Assembly: GCF_023638055.1 (NCBI RefSeq)
Contig: NZ_JAKRVY010000004.1
Location: forward strand, 186,001-250,000
Source of the DNA: Natranaeroarchaeum aerophilus
GTDB taxonomy: Archaea; Halobacteriota; Halobacteria; Halobacteriales; Natronoarchaeaceae
Direction of reading: 5' to 3'
Length of the DNA: 64,000 nucleotides
The notes beneath the pieces are model-generated. The model had not been told where the DNA came from. It saw only the letters and a list, made by a program, of their open reading frames with translations, and searched no databases. Shown one piece after another: positions 1 to 9,044 of the stretch; position 1 is the stretch's first letter, and each line of letters opens with the position of its first letter. The translations under genes and the position numbers were made by a program.

Positions 1-1170
1 CCGACGTTCCAGGCGCTCTCGGATCGGCTCGATGAACTCGCCGACTTCGGCGTCGACTGCATCTGGCTGACGCCGGTGCTCCAGAACGACGACTTCGACC
101 ACGGCTACAACATCGTCGACTTCTTCTCGATTGCCGACGATCTGGGTAGCCGTGAGGAGTTCGAGTCGTTCATCGAGGACTGTCATGATCACGACATCAA
201 GGTCCTCTTTGACCTCGTGATGAACCACTCTGCCCGCGAACACGAGTTCTTCAAGCGCGCCGAGATCGGCGATCCCGAGTACCGGGACTGGTACGAGTGG
301 GAGGATCCGGACAACGACAAGCCGGGCACGTACTTCGACTGGCCCTACATCGCGAACTTCAACTTCGACAATCTGGAAGTTCGTCGACACCTCCTCGATG
401 CCGTCGACGAGTGGGCACCCCTGGTCGATGGCTTCCGGTGTGACATGGCGTGGGCCGTCCCGACGAGTTTCTGGCAGGAGCTCCGGGACCGCGTGAAATC
501 TCAGGACTCGGAGTTCCTCCTGCTCGACGAGACGATTCCGTATATCGCGGATTTCCACGAACTCTGTTTCGACGTCCACTTCGATACGACGCTGTATCAC
601 AACCTCCGGCAGGTCGGCAACGGCGCGATGGACGCCTCCTCGATCACCGATGCCATCGAGAACCGCGCGCGGACCGGCTTCCCGGACCACGCGGCGTTCT
701 TGCTGTACATGGAGAACCACGACGAGAGCCGCTACGCCGAAGAGTGTGGCAAGACCCAGGCCAAAGCCGCCGCTGGCGCGCTCTTTACTCTTCCCGGGAT
801 CCCGCTGCTCTACGCCGGACAGGAGATCGGCGAGGAGACCCGCCGCGAGAAGGTCGACTGGCACAAAGCTGACGAGGACCTGCGGAACCACTACCACGCG
901 CTGGTGACCGCCCGTGACGAACTTGCACCGCTTAGCTACGATGCGGCCTACGAGGAAGTCGAGAGTGAGGCCTCCCACGAGGGCGTCGTCGCCTACGCGC
1001 GCGAGCAGGACGGGGAACGCGTTGTCGTTGTGCTGAACTTCGGTCCCGACGCCGAAGCCGTCTCTGTGGATGAAGCGGTCGGCTCCGAGGATCTGCTCTC
1101 CGGCGAGGACGTCAACGCGGCCGACGCGGACGTGCTCGTCGAGGACGTCGTCGTCGTTCCGGCCGAGTAG
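1..1170 (+). CDS. GH13 alpha-amylase-family glycosidase, 5' partial
   Basis: The frame is open from the first base, so the start and part of the (beta/alpha)8 barrel lie outside the window; 389 codons are visible. All GH13 landmarks in view are intact: region I DLVMNH, the nucleophile in GFRCDMA, the acid/base in LLLDE and the transition-state Asp in MENHDE. A C-terminal beta domain (VVVVLNFG) follows. The family hydrolyses or transfers alpha-glucosidic bonds; lacking a visible signal region I cannot say whether it is cytoplasmic. It opens a block of four GH13 genes, which suggests starch or maltooligosaccharide use. Exact substrate is not deducible. Confidence 0.9.
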   Translation, partial: PTFQALSDRLDELADFGVDCIWLTPVLQNDDFDHGYNIVDFFSIADDLGSREEFESFIEDCHDHDIKVLFDLVMNHSAREHEFFKRAEIGDPEYRDWYEWEDPDNDKPGTYFDWPYIANFNFDNLEVRRHLLDAVDEWAPLVDGFRCDMAWAVPTSFWQELRDRVKSQDSEFLLLDETIPYIADFHELCFDVHFDTTLYHNLRQVGNGAMDASSITDAIENRARTGFPDHAAFLLYMENHDESRYAEECGKTQAKAAAGALFTLPGIPLLYAGQEIGEETRREKVDWHKADEDLRNHYHALVTARDELAPLSYDAAYEEVESEASHEGVVAYAREQDGERVVVVLNFGPDAEAVSVDEAVGSEDLLSGEDVNAADADVLVEDVVVVPAE

Positions 1171-1288
1171 GACGAACAGATTTATTAGCCGTTCTCTCCC
1201 CGTTCTTTCCGTACTGGGCGATGGAGTCCGCCTGACCCAACCGCTGGCATCCGCTGGCTGATGACTCCTGTCTACACCCATCACAGCT

Positions 1289-1687
1289 ATGTCAGGCACG
1301 CACCCTCTCGTCAGAGTCGAAACGATACTACTGATCGCCGTCGGCGGATTTGCCGGGTCGAACCTCCGGTACTTTATCGAGCTAACGATTCCATCGACAC
1401 TTGGTGCGACCTTTGGCGTTAACGTGCTCGGAAGCTTCGCACTCGCCGTGATCCTCTACGAGGCGTCGGCCATCGGCGCGCTCTCGGACAGGTCGAAGTT
1501 CGTGTTCGGGACCGGCTTTCTCTCCTCGTTCACGACGTTCAGCACGTTCGTATTCGACGTGATCTCCGTCGACCCGGTCGTTGGCCTCGCGTACGTTCTC
1601 GCCAGTTATGCAAGCGGCTTCGGGGCGGTCCTGCTCGGCCGTGTCTTCGTGAACAGGGCAATCGTGCCGCGGGTGGAGGTGGCGTAG
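1289..1687 (+). CDS. crcB: Fluoride channel subunit FluC/CrcB, first of pair
   Basis: A 132-aa membrane protein of the CrcB/FluC family, which exports fluoride as a dual-topology dimer. Visible family marks are the N-terminal GGFAGSNLRYF, the VNVLGSF segment and the TTFSTF phenylalanine motif, spread over four hydrophobic segments. Its stop codon is followed directly by the ATG of a second crcB gene. Paired genes usually encode two oppositely oriented subunits of a heterodimer, so the two were probably kept as a functional pair. They sit between GH13 genes with no evident metabolic link. Confidence 0.93.
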   Translation: MSGTHPLVRVETILLIAVGGFAGSNLRYFIELTIPSTLGATFGVNVLGSFALAVILYEASAIGALSDRSKFVFGTGFLSSFTTFSTFVFDVISVDPVVGLAYVLASYASGFGAVLLGRVFVNRAIVPRVEVA

Positions 1688-2035
1688 ATGGAGGCTGCAT
1701 ACCTGATTGGCACCGGTGGAGCGATCGGTGCAGTCCTCCGCTACGCGGTTAGCGAGGCGCTTCCAGCCGATCGGTTCCCGTGGGCGACGCTGGTCGTAAA
1801 CGTTGTCGGCAGTTTCGTGCTCGGACTGATCGCGTTCGGCGGCGCGGGTGAGGGCGCGATGCTGTTCGTCGGGGTCGGCGCATGTGGCTCGTTCACAACC
1901 TTTTCCTCGTTTTCCTTTGTCGCAGTCGATCTCTGGGAGCAGGGACGACGCTGGACGTCGGTACTACACGTCATCGGGAACCTCGTTTGCAGCCTCGGCG
2001 CGATCGGTCTCGCAGCGATGCTCATCCAGCTGTAA
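1688..2035 (+). CDS. crcB: Fluoride channel subunit FluC/CrcB, second of pair
   Basis: A 115-aa FluC/CrcB protein whose ATG abuts the stop of the preceding crcB, so translation is almost certainly coupled. It shows the family marks GGAIGAVLRYAVSE near the N-terminus, VVNVVGSF, and TTFSSFSF, with four predicted membrane segments. It is shorter than its partner and diverged from it, as expected for the second half of a heterodimeric fluoride channel. The function is well established for the family; heterodimer formation here is inferred from the gene arrangement. Confidence 0.93.
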   Translation: MEAAYLIGTGGAIGAVLRYAVSEALPADRFPWATLVVNVVGSFVLGLIAFGGAGEGAMLFVGVGACGSFTTFSSFSFVAVDLWEQGRRWTSVLHVIGNLVCSLGAIGLAAMLIQL

Positions 2036-2218
2036 GCGGTCTGGGACACGAACACTGTCGGCTGGCTAACCAGTCACCGTGCAGATCGCAAAGTATTATC
2101 AACACCTGTTACAACATATGTAGGTAGTAGTCAGTCGGTGGTCAGGGGCTCGGCCGACGTGCGCTAGACCCGTGAACACGAGCATTCGATCGTCCCAGTG
2201 CCGCCGACGGAGGACATC

Positions 2219-4624
2219 ATGAGCGAGAATACAACTACCTGTACGGTACACGACACCCGGACGGAACGGCTCTGTGAATGGACCGCGGAGCGGCTGGCGG
2301 CACACGATGACCCGTTCGATGCCGCGAAAGCGATCGTCGAGCGCCTCGGCGCACATCTCGACGGGGATCTCGCCGAGTTCGGCTTCTGGACGCCAGAACT
2401 ACTCGACGAGGAGATTGACCCGGAAGACGTCTACCTGGAGCTGTTCACGCCCATCGAGGACGTCGATCCGGGGGCCGAGGAGACGTCCAGCAGGTTCCGC
2501 CACGAGCGCGTCCCGACGCGACGCGAAGGCGAGTACACGTGGACGGCTGTCGAAGGGGCGCAGGCAGGGAATCGGGAGACGCTCGGCGCACTCTACCGGC
2601 TCACCTACGAGACCGACGGAGGCTGGGAGACGATTCAGGATCCGCTCGCGTACTCGGTTCCATTCGGCGCGTACGCGCCCGCAGAGCTGTACGATATCGA
2701 TGCGCTCGACGCCGAGCGGGCGGACCGCGAGTACTTCGAGTCACTGGGGAGCGACGACGAACCGATCGCGACGAGCGAACACGATGGGCTTCCGCGCGTC
2801 GATCCGGCGACGAACCTGCTCGAACTGCATCCGGGGACCGCGTCGGAGGAAGGATCGCTCGCCGGACTCACGCGTCGTTACGAGGAGATCGCGCGCAAAC
2901 AACGTGAAGGGAAGGAACTGACGCCCATGGAGCAGAACTTCGCGGGCTACGACGGGGTGCAGGTGATGCCGATCGCCCCGATCACCGAAGGGGAGTACCA
3001 GCCCGACCACTTCGAGATCGAGGGTAAACTGTCGGCGGAAGGCGGCGAGGTCGAGATCACGACGCGCTCGCCGGACATGGTCAACTGGGGCTATGACATC
3101 GTGATCTCGGGCTTTTCGGCGATCAACCCTGGCGTGCTCGAAAGCGGCCGCCCCGACGAACTGGTCGATTTCATCGCGACCCTCCACGGGATGCCCGAGC
3201 CGATGCGTGTCGTCTTCGATATCGCGCTCGGTCACGCCGACGACGGGGCGATCCCGCTGCTCAATGACTACTTTTTCGAGGGGCCGGGAATGTACGGACA
3301 GGAACTCGACTACCGCCATCCCACCGTGCGCGCGATCCTGCTCGAACTGCAGCGTCGCAAGATGGACTGGGGGGCCGACGGGATCCGCGTCGACGGCGCA
3401 CAGGACTTCACGTACTGGGATCCCGAAACCGAGCAGGAGTACCACGATGACGACTACCTTGCCGCGATGGACGAGGTAACCCACGAGGTCGCCGGCACCG
3501 AGTACCGGCCGTGGATGATCTACGAGGACGGCCGCCCGTGGCCCGAGGAGGACTGGGAGCTCGCCTCCACGTATCGCGAGTTGATCGAGGACCACCCACA
3601 CTCCTTCCAGTGGGGACCAGTTACGTTCGCACACAACACGCCCGCCATCCTCACGTTCTGGGCGAGCAAATGGTGGCGGGTCGAGGAACTCGCCGACATG
3701 GGCGATCACTGGATCTCCGGCGTCGCCAACCACGATACGATGCGCCGCGGCGCGCAGGTCGAGGTTGGCGAGGAGTGGGACGCCACCCAGGAGAACCCCT
3801 ACCTTTCGGACACGCTCCGGGGAACGATCGAGCGGGCCTACGACAACCCCGCGTCGAATATGTTGATGTACTGTTTCCTGCCGGGCGTCCCGATGGACTT
3901 TACTCACGCAAACGCTCGCGCGCCGTGGTACTTCGTCCGTGACACGGACGACACCTGGAACGTCAAGGTCGTCGCCAACGGCGCGTACTTCGTCGACTGG
4001 TACGTCACGGAGTCGGCGTTCGCGGAGCCCGACCAGTTCACACGACTCAAAGATCTCGGTTTCGAGAGCGTCGACGGACTCCGCGAGTTCGGCCATACCC
4101 TCGCCGCGATGGGTGATGCAGTCGACTACGACCTCGACGAACTCGCTCCGCTACTCGATGCGACGAACCCGCCGCTTGGCGACGGTCCCATCTCGCCGGC
4201 GGATCTCGAAGCGTACGCACTGGCGTGGATGCGTGACGTTGCGGAGTTCGCGAATCTCAGCCACTACGAGGACGATCAGGACGCCGATCGCACGGCGTTT
4301 GACTTGCGCGTCCGCGAGTTCCGCCACGAGCGGCCGTGGCTGCGCGAGACCCTCGGGGAGAGTGAAGTCTTCGACTACCGCCATCCGACGGAGCAGTCGG
4401 TCGTCTACTACGGTCGCCGGAGCGCCCCCGACGACAGCGAGGAGCTGTTGTTCGTCGCCAACATGGAAGGACGTCCGGCGACGGTTACGCCGACTGATCT
4501 CGTCGACGCTGACGGCGGGGGCTGGGATGTCGCGCTCGCGACGCCCGCGGTCGACGTCACCGGTGCTGAGCACTCCCTGACGCTTGAGGATAGCGAAGCG
4601 GTGGTCTTCTTACGGACTCCCTGA
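2219..4624 (+). CDS. Divergent 801-aa GH13 family glycosidase
   Basis: I chose the ATG at 2219 because GGAGG (2209-2213) lies at Shine-Dalgarno distance; an in-frame GTG at 2198 is less likely. The first 200 or so residues match nothing I recognise. The middle is a GH13 barrel with the nucleophile in GIRVDGAQD (about residue 392), the acid/base in IYEDGRP (about 435) and the Asp of ANHDT (about 505). Region I reads DIALGHAD instead of the usual DxxxNH, so subsite -1 is unusual. A beta domain closes the protein. No signal peptide is seen, so it is probably cytoplasmic. The activity could be hydrolysis, phosphorolysis or transfer. Confidence 0.82.
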   Translation: MSENTTTCTVHDTRTERLCEWTAERLAAHDDPFDAAKAIVERLGAHLDGDLAEFGFWTPELLDEEIDPEDVYLELFTPIEDVDPGAEETSSRFRHERVPTRREGEYTWTAVEGAQAGNRETLGALYRLTYETDGGWETIQDPLAYSVPFGAYAPAELYDIDALDAERADREYFESLGSDDEPIATSEHDGLPRVDPATNLLELHPGTASEEGSLAGLTRRYEEIARKQREGKELTPMEQNFAGYDGVQVMPIAPITEGEYQPDHFEIEGKLSAEGGEVEITTRSPDMVNWGYDIVISGFSAINPGVLESGRPDELVDFIATLHGMPEPMRVVFDIALGHADDGAIPLLNDYFFEGPGMYGQELDYRHPTVRAILLELQRRKMDWGADGIRVDGAQDFTYWDPETEQEYHDDDYLAAMDEVTHEVAGTEYRPWMIYEDGRPWPEEDWELASTYRELIEDHPHSFQWGPVTFAHNTPAILTFWASKWWRVEELADMGDHWISGVANHDTMRRGAQVEVGEEWDATQENPYLSDTLRGTIERAYDNPASNMLMYCFLPGVPMDFTHANARAPWYFVRDTDDTWNVKVVANGAYFVDWYVTESAFAEPDQFTRLKDLGFESVDGLREFGHTLAAMGDAVDYDLDELAPLLDATNPPLGDGPISPADLEAYALAWMRDVAEFANLSHYEDDQDADRTAFDLRVREFRHERPWLRETLGESEVFDYRHPTEQSVVYYGRRSAPDDSEELLFVANMEGRPATVTPTDLVDADGGGWDVALATPAVDVTGAEHSLTLEDSEAVVFLRTP

Positions 4625-4731
4625 GGTCCCGCAGTACAGCAGTTTCGACGCTGAAAAACGGGAACAGTTCTGGAAACAACACGGCCAGTAGTCGGCAATT
4701 ACTGGCTAGTGTGTCCCATTATCAACGTAAT

Positions 4732-4739
4732 ACTTTATG
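4732..4739 (+). promoter_or_regulatory. TATA box for the gene at 4763
   Basis: ACTTTATG is centred about 27 bp before the ATG at 4763. This is the spacing expected for a leaderless haloarchaeal transcript and argues for that start over the in-frame ATGs upstream. Confidence 0.5.
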
Positions 4740-4762
4740 CGGTGATGACGTACGCTCTACGT

Positions 4763-5149
4763 ATGACTGGGACCCGATTCGAGAACGGACGGCGCGTCAT
4801 CGAGAAGTGGGACGACGTGTTTTCGGTTCTCGACGCCGAACCACGCCGCCGGATCGTCATCTCGCTGCTCGATACGGACGGAGCCGTGTCCCTCCCGGAA
4901 AGTGCGATCAATCCGAATGCACCTGCCGACCCCGAACAGTTACGAGTGGAACTCCACCACAAACACCTCCCGATGCTTGCAGAGCATGGATTCATCGAGT
5001 GGGAGAGCGATCCGCTCATCGCAGCGCCTGGGCCACGGTTCGAGGAAGTTGCCGCCGTGTTCGAGGCATTGCAGGCACAGGCAGAGTCGATTCCGGACTC
5101 GCTGGTGGTCGGCTGCCAGCGGCTCGAAGAGGAACAGGAAGTGGCGTGA
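4763..5149 (+). CDS. Small winged-helix-like haloarchaeal regulator
   Basis: A 128-aa protein beginning MTGTRFENG. The segment VLDAEPRRRIVISLL followed by an HLPMLAEHGFIEW helix-wing pattern is typical of the DUF7344-type winged-helix domains common in haloarchaea; the assignment is from pattern only. A TATA box 27 bp upstream supports this start. It may act as a local DNA-binding regulator, but no target can be named. It lies between two GH13 genes and is transcribed in the same direction. Confidence 0.7.
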   Translation: MTGTRFENGRRVIEKWDDVFSVLDAEPRRRIVISLLDTDGAVSLPESAINPNAPADPEQLRVELHHKHLPMLAEHGFIEWESDPLIAAPGPRFEEVAAVFEALQAQAESIPDSLVVGCQRLEEEQEVA

Positions 5150-5157
5150 CAGCGCGC

Positions 5158-5433
5158 TCAGAGTAACAGCGGGACGCCGAACACGACGAGGAGTCCGACC
5201 GCCGTGATCAATCCGCCGAGCAACGCCTGCCGATTACTGTACGCGCTCTGGGGGGCTGTGGTTCGCTCCTCCACCGCGACCTCCGTATCGCGTTCTTCGT
5301 CGCTGCTGCCGGCGTCAGATGTCGGTTCCGGCTCCTCGAACGCCGCGTCCTCGGAATCCTCTCCGTAGGGAACGTCTGTTTTGCTCGGGTTTTTGTCGAC
5401 TGCGAGTTCGCCCTCTTCGTCGGCGTCAGTCAT
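5158..5433 (-). CDS. Acidic small protein with C-terminal membrane anchor
   Basis: The 91-aa product starts MTDADEEGELAV. An earlier in-frame start would add a basic, Cys-containing stretch unlike the rest. About 65 acidic, probably disordered residues are followed by a Ser/Tyr linker and one hydrophobic segment (LLGGLITAVGLLVVFGVPLL) at the C-terminus, a tail-anchor layout. It converges with the preceding regulator gene, with only 8 bp between stops. I do not recognise the family and assign no function. Confidence 0.6.
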   Translation of the reverse strand: MTDADEEGELAVDKNPSKTDVPYGEDSEDAAFEEPEPTSDAGSSDEERDTEVAVEERTTAPQSAYSNRQALLGGLITAVGLLVVFGVPLLL

Positions 5434-5584
5434 ACGCCAGTGTTCCCGACGGGCTAACTTAAGCAGTTCTGTCCGTCGCCGTGATACCGGTTCGTCAACC
5501 GCCTCGGGTTCTGGGACAGGATATTTACAACACCCACAATGGTTCCCCAGCGTTTTTTGTCGGCGTGCCACGCAGTTGCAGGTG

Positions 5585-7258
5585 ATGACGACATCCAGCC
5601 AACCGGGGGACCGCGAGTGGTGGAAGGAGGCGGTCGTCTACCAGATTTACCCGCAGAGCTTCAACGACTCGGACGGCGACGGGATCGGTGATATTCCCGG
5701 TATCGTCGAGAAGGTCGACTATCTCGACGACCTTGGAGTCGACGTGGTCTGGTTGAATCCAGTCTACGAGTCGCCGATGGCCGACAACGGCTACGACATC
5801 GCGGATTACCGGTCGATCCATCCGGAGTACGGCACGATAGACGACTGGGAGCGCCTGCTGGAGGAACTCCACGACCGGGATATCCGACTCATCATGGACT
5901 TGGTGGTGAACCACACCTCCGATGAACACGAGTGGTTCCAGCGGTCCCGTCAGGGCGATCCCGAATACGACGACTACTACTACTGGCGCGAGGGCGACCC
6001 CGAGGAACCGCCGAACAACTGGGAGTCCTTCTTTGGCGGGCCGGCCTGGAGCTGGGACGACGAACGCGAGGCATGGTATCTCCATCTATTCGACGAGAAA
6101 CAGCCCGATCTCAACTGGCGCAACCCGGACGTTCGTGACGACATCTTCGATATGATGACGTGGTGGCTGGACAAGGGGATCGACGGCTTCCGAATGGACG
6201 TCATCAACCTCATCTCCAAGACCGAGGGCCTGCCCGACGGCGAGACCGGGACGCCGGCGACCGGCACGGAACACTTCGTCGACGGCCCTCGTCTGGGGGA
6301 GTACTTGACCGAGATGGACGAGCGGGTCCTCTCGAACTACGACGTGTTGACCGTCGGCGAGATGGCTGGCGGGATGACCGCGGAAGACGCGGAGCCGTAC
6401 GTCGGCCGGGACGGTCCGCTCTCGATGATTATCCACTTCGAGCACGTCCACGCCGATGTCGGCGAAGACGGCAAGTGGGACATCATCGATCTCGATCTCG
6501 ATGAGCTCAGATCGAGCCTGCACGACTGGCAGACCGCCATGGTCGAGGACGGCTGGAACTGTCTCTACCTCGACAACCACGACCAGCCCCGTGCCGTCTC
6601 ACGCTTTGGCGACGACGGGCAGTTCCGCGAGGAGTCCGCGAAGATGCTCGCTACGTTCCTGTTTACCCTGCAGGGGACGCCCTTCGTCTTTCAGGGCCAG
6701 GAGATCGGGATGACCAACACCACCTTCGGGGACCCCGAGAAGATCCGGGACGTGGAATCGGAGAACTTCCTCGAGGCGGCGCTGGAGCGCGGTGAGAGTT
6801 TCGAGGACGTTCGTCCCCTGCTCGAAGCCCGCAGCCGGGACAACGCCCGGACGCCGATGCAGTGGGACGACTCCGAGTACGCCGGGTTTACCGACGGTGA
6901 GCCCTGGATCCACGTCAACGACAACTACACCGAGATCAACGTGGAAGCTGCTCGCGCCGAGGATGACTCGATCTGGCACTACTACCACGACTTGATCGAA
7001 CTGCGCGAGGAACGCGACGTCTTCGTCTACGGCGACTACGAGTTGCTCGCGCCCGACCACGACGAGGTGTACGCCTACCGTCGGACGCTCGGCGAGGAGG
7101 AACTGGTCGTCGTCTGTAACTTCTTCGACGGTGAGCCAACTGTCGAGTTCCCGGTCGGGCAGGGAGACCTGCTCCTCGGAAACTACCCCGACAGTACGGA
7201 CGGACAGGACGGTAGCCTGGAGCTTCGACCGTACGAGGCTAGAATCTACGAACGCTGA
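5585..7258 (+). CDS. GH13 alpha-glucosidase (oligo-1,6-glucosidase type), copy 1
   Basis: The start MTTSSQPGDREWW is chosen because homology with the next gene begins there; codons upstream are non-homologous. The 557-aa enzyme has the region I motif DLVVNHTSDEH, nucleophile D205 in GFRMDVIN, acid/base E259 in VGEMAGG and D333 in DNHDQPR. Val directly after the nucleophile is the pattern linked to alpha-1,6 preference in the oligo-1,6-glucosidase/maltase group, so isomaltose-type sugars are likely substrates. No signal peptide is seen, hence probably cytoplasmic. It is a tandem duplicate of the next gene. Confidence 0.92.
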   Translation: MTTSSQPGDREWWKEAVVYQIYPQSFNDSDGDGIGDIPGIVEKVDYLDDLGVDVVWLNPVYESPMADNGYDIADYRSIHPEYGTIDDWERLLEELHDRDIRLIMDLVVNHTSDEHEWFQRSRQGDPEYDDYYYWREGDPEEPPNNWESFFGGPAWSWDDEREAWYLHLFDEKQPDLNWRNPDVRDDIFDMMTWWLDKGIDGFRMDVINLISKTEGLPDGETGTPATGTEHFVDGPRLGEYLTEMDERVLSNYDVLTVGEMAGGMTAEDAEPYVGRDGPLSMIIHFEHVHADVGEDGKWDIIDLDLDELRSSLHDWQTAMVEDGWNCLYLDNHDQPRAVSRFGDDGQFREESAKMLATFLFTLQGTPFVFQGQEIGMTNTTFGDPEKIRDVESENFLEAALERGESFEDVRPLLEARSRDNARTPMQWDDSEYAGFTDGEPWIHVNDNYTEINVEAARAEDDSIWHYYHDLIELREERDVFVYGDYELLAPDHDEVYAYRRTLGEEELVVVCNFFDGEPTVEFPVGQGDLLLGNYPDSTDGQDGSLELRPYEARIYER

Positions 7259-7364
7259 GCCGCTGATTTACCGCTACCGGCGGTGAGAAAGTAAAGATCG
7301 GTCGAAGATACCGTGAAGAAATCTATCACCGTCTTTTTGCCTGTCCACCGCCCAGCATCGAACA

Positions 7365-9035
7365 ATGACAACGACAGACCAGCCACTCGACCGAGAGTGG
7401 TGGAAGGAGGCGGTAGTGTATCAGATCTACCCGCGCAGTTTCAACGATTCGGACGGCGACGGAATCGGTGATATTCCCGGCATCGTCGAGAAGGTCGACT
7501 ACCTCGACGCGCTGGGCGTCGATGTCGTCTGGCTGAACCCGGTCTACGAGTCGCCGATGGCCGACAACGGCTACGACATCGCCGATTATCAGTCGATCCA
7601 CCCCGAGTTCGGGACGATGGACGACTGGGAAACTCTGCTAGAGGAGCTCAACAACCGGGATATCCGCCTGATCATGGATCTCGTGGTCAACCACACCTCC
7701 GACGAGCACGAGTGGTTCCAGCGGTCGCGTCAGGGCGATCCCGAATACGAGGACTACTACTACTGGCGTGAGGGCGACCCCGAGGAGCCACCGAACAACT
7801 GGGAATCCTTCTTCGGTGGTCCGGCCTGGAGCTGGGACGACGAACGCGAGGCGTGGTATCTCCACCTGTTCGACGAGAAACAGCCCGACCTCAACTGGCG
7901 CAACCCGGATGTACGCGAGGAGATCCACGACATGATGAACTGGTGGCTCGATCACGGGATCGACGGCTTCCGAATGGACGTCATCAACCTCATCTCCAAG
8001 ACCGAAGGCCTCCCGGATGGTGAACACGGCGGCGGCGAGCACTTCATCGGTGGCCCACAGGTGCTGGAGTACATCGGCGAGATGGTCGACGAAACCGTCG
8101 CCGACCACGACGTGATGACTGTCGGCGAGATGGTGGGTGTCGACGCCGAACGCGCCCGTGAATACGTTGCCGAGGGGGGCTGTGGTCTCTCCATGTTGAT
8201 CCACTTCGAGCATATGGGAGTCGACACGGGCCACGACAAGTGGGACCTGCAGGAACTCGACCTGCTCGAACTCAAGCGGATCATCGGGGAATGGCAACAT
8301 ACCCTCGCCGACGACGGGTGGAACTGCATCTATCTCGGAAACCACGACCAGCCCCGTGGCGTCTCCCGGTTCGGTGACGACGGGGAGTACCGCGAGGAGT
8401 CCGCGAAGATGCTCGCCACGTTCCAGTTCACCCTGCAGGGGACGCCCTTCGTCTTCCAGGGCGAGGAAATCGGTATGACAAACACCACGTTCGAGGATCC
8501 CGAGAAGATCCGGGACGTCGAAGCGCAGAACTTCGCCGAGATGTCCCTTGCCGACTGGGCCGACGACTACGCCGAGGACGTCCAGCCGATCCTCGAGGAC
8601 ATGAGCCGTGACAACGCCCGGACACCGATGCAGTGGGACGATACGGAGCACGCCGGCTTCACCGACGGCGAGCCCTGGATCCACGTCAACGAGAACTACG
8701 ACGAGGTCAACGTCGCCGCTGCACGAGCCGACGAGGACTCGATCTGGCACTACTACCGCGAACTGATGGACCTGCGGGAAGAAAACGACATCTTCGTCTA
8801 CGGTGATTACGAGACCATTGACCGCGAGCATCCGGAAGTGTACGCATACCGCCGCACCCTTGCTGACGACGAACTGATCGTCGTCTGTAACTTCTTCGAG
8901 CGCGAGCCACAGATCGAGATGGCGGATTTAGACGCCGATGCTGAACTCGTCGTGAGTAACTACGACGTGGACGGAATCCCCGAGGACAGGGTGCTCGATC
9001 TGCGCCCCTACGAAGCGCGTGTGTACAGGCAGTAG
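7365..9035 (+). CDS. GH13 alpha-glucosidase (oligo-1,6-glucosidase type), copy 2
   Basis: A 556-aa paralogue of the preceding gene, 106 bp downstream. The catalytic set is complete: nucleophile D205 (GFRMDVIN), acid/base E255 (VGEMVGV) and D328 (GNHDQPR). Roughly the first 220 residues are nearly identical to copy 1, while the stretch between the nucleophile and the acid/base is shorter and diverged (GEHGGGEHF). This suggests changed substrate fit in the loop bordering the active site. Val follows the nucleophile as in copy 1. Possible roles are hydrolysis of isomaltose, panose or sucrose-like sugars; I cannot distinguish these. Confidence 0.92.
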   Translation: MTTTDQPLDREWWKEAVVYQIYPRSFNDSDGDGIGDIPGIVEKVDYLDALGVDVVWLNPVYESPMADNGYDIADYQSIHPEFGTMDDWETLLEELNNRDIRLIMDLVVNHTSDEHEWFQRSRQGDPEYEDYYYWREGDPEEPPNNWESFFGGPAWSWDDEREAWYLHLFDEKQPDLNWRNPDVREEIHDMMNWWLDHGIDGFRMDVINLISKTEGLPDGEHGGGEHFIGGPQVLEYIGEMVDETVADHDVMTVGEMVGVDAERAREYVAEGGCGLSMLIHFEHMGVDTGHDKWDLQELDLLELKRIIGEWQHTLADDGWNCIYLGNHDQPRGVSRFGDDGEYREESAKMLATFQFTLQGTPFVFQGEEIGMTNTTFEDPEKIRDVEAQNFAEMSLADWADDYAEDVQPILEDMSRDNARTPMQWDDTEHAGFTDGEPWIHVNENYDEVNVAAARADEDSIWHYYRELMDLREENDIFVYGDYETIDREHPEVYAYRRTLADDELIVVCNFFEREPQIEMADLDADAELVVSNYDVDGIPEDRVLDLRPYEARVYRQ

Positions 9036-9044
9036 ACGACGTCG

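Noticed and set aside
2741-4096. 451-codon antisense frame
   Set aside because: Shadow of the GH13 gene at 2219-4624 created by high third-position GC. It has no recognisable domain, and the plus-strand gene carries the GH13 motifs.
7638-8831. 397-codon antisense frame
   Set aside because: Antisense of the second alpha-glucosidase; Val-rich and without motifs, a composition artefact.
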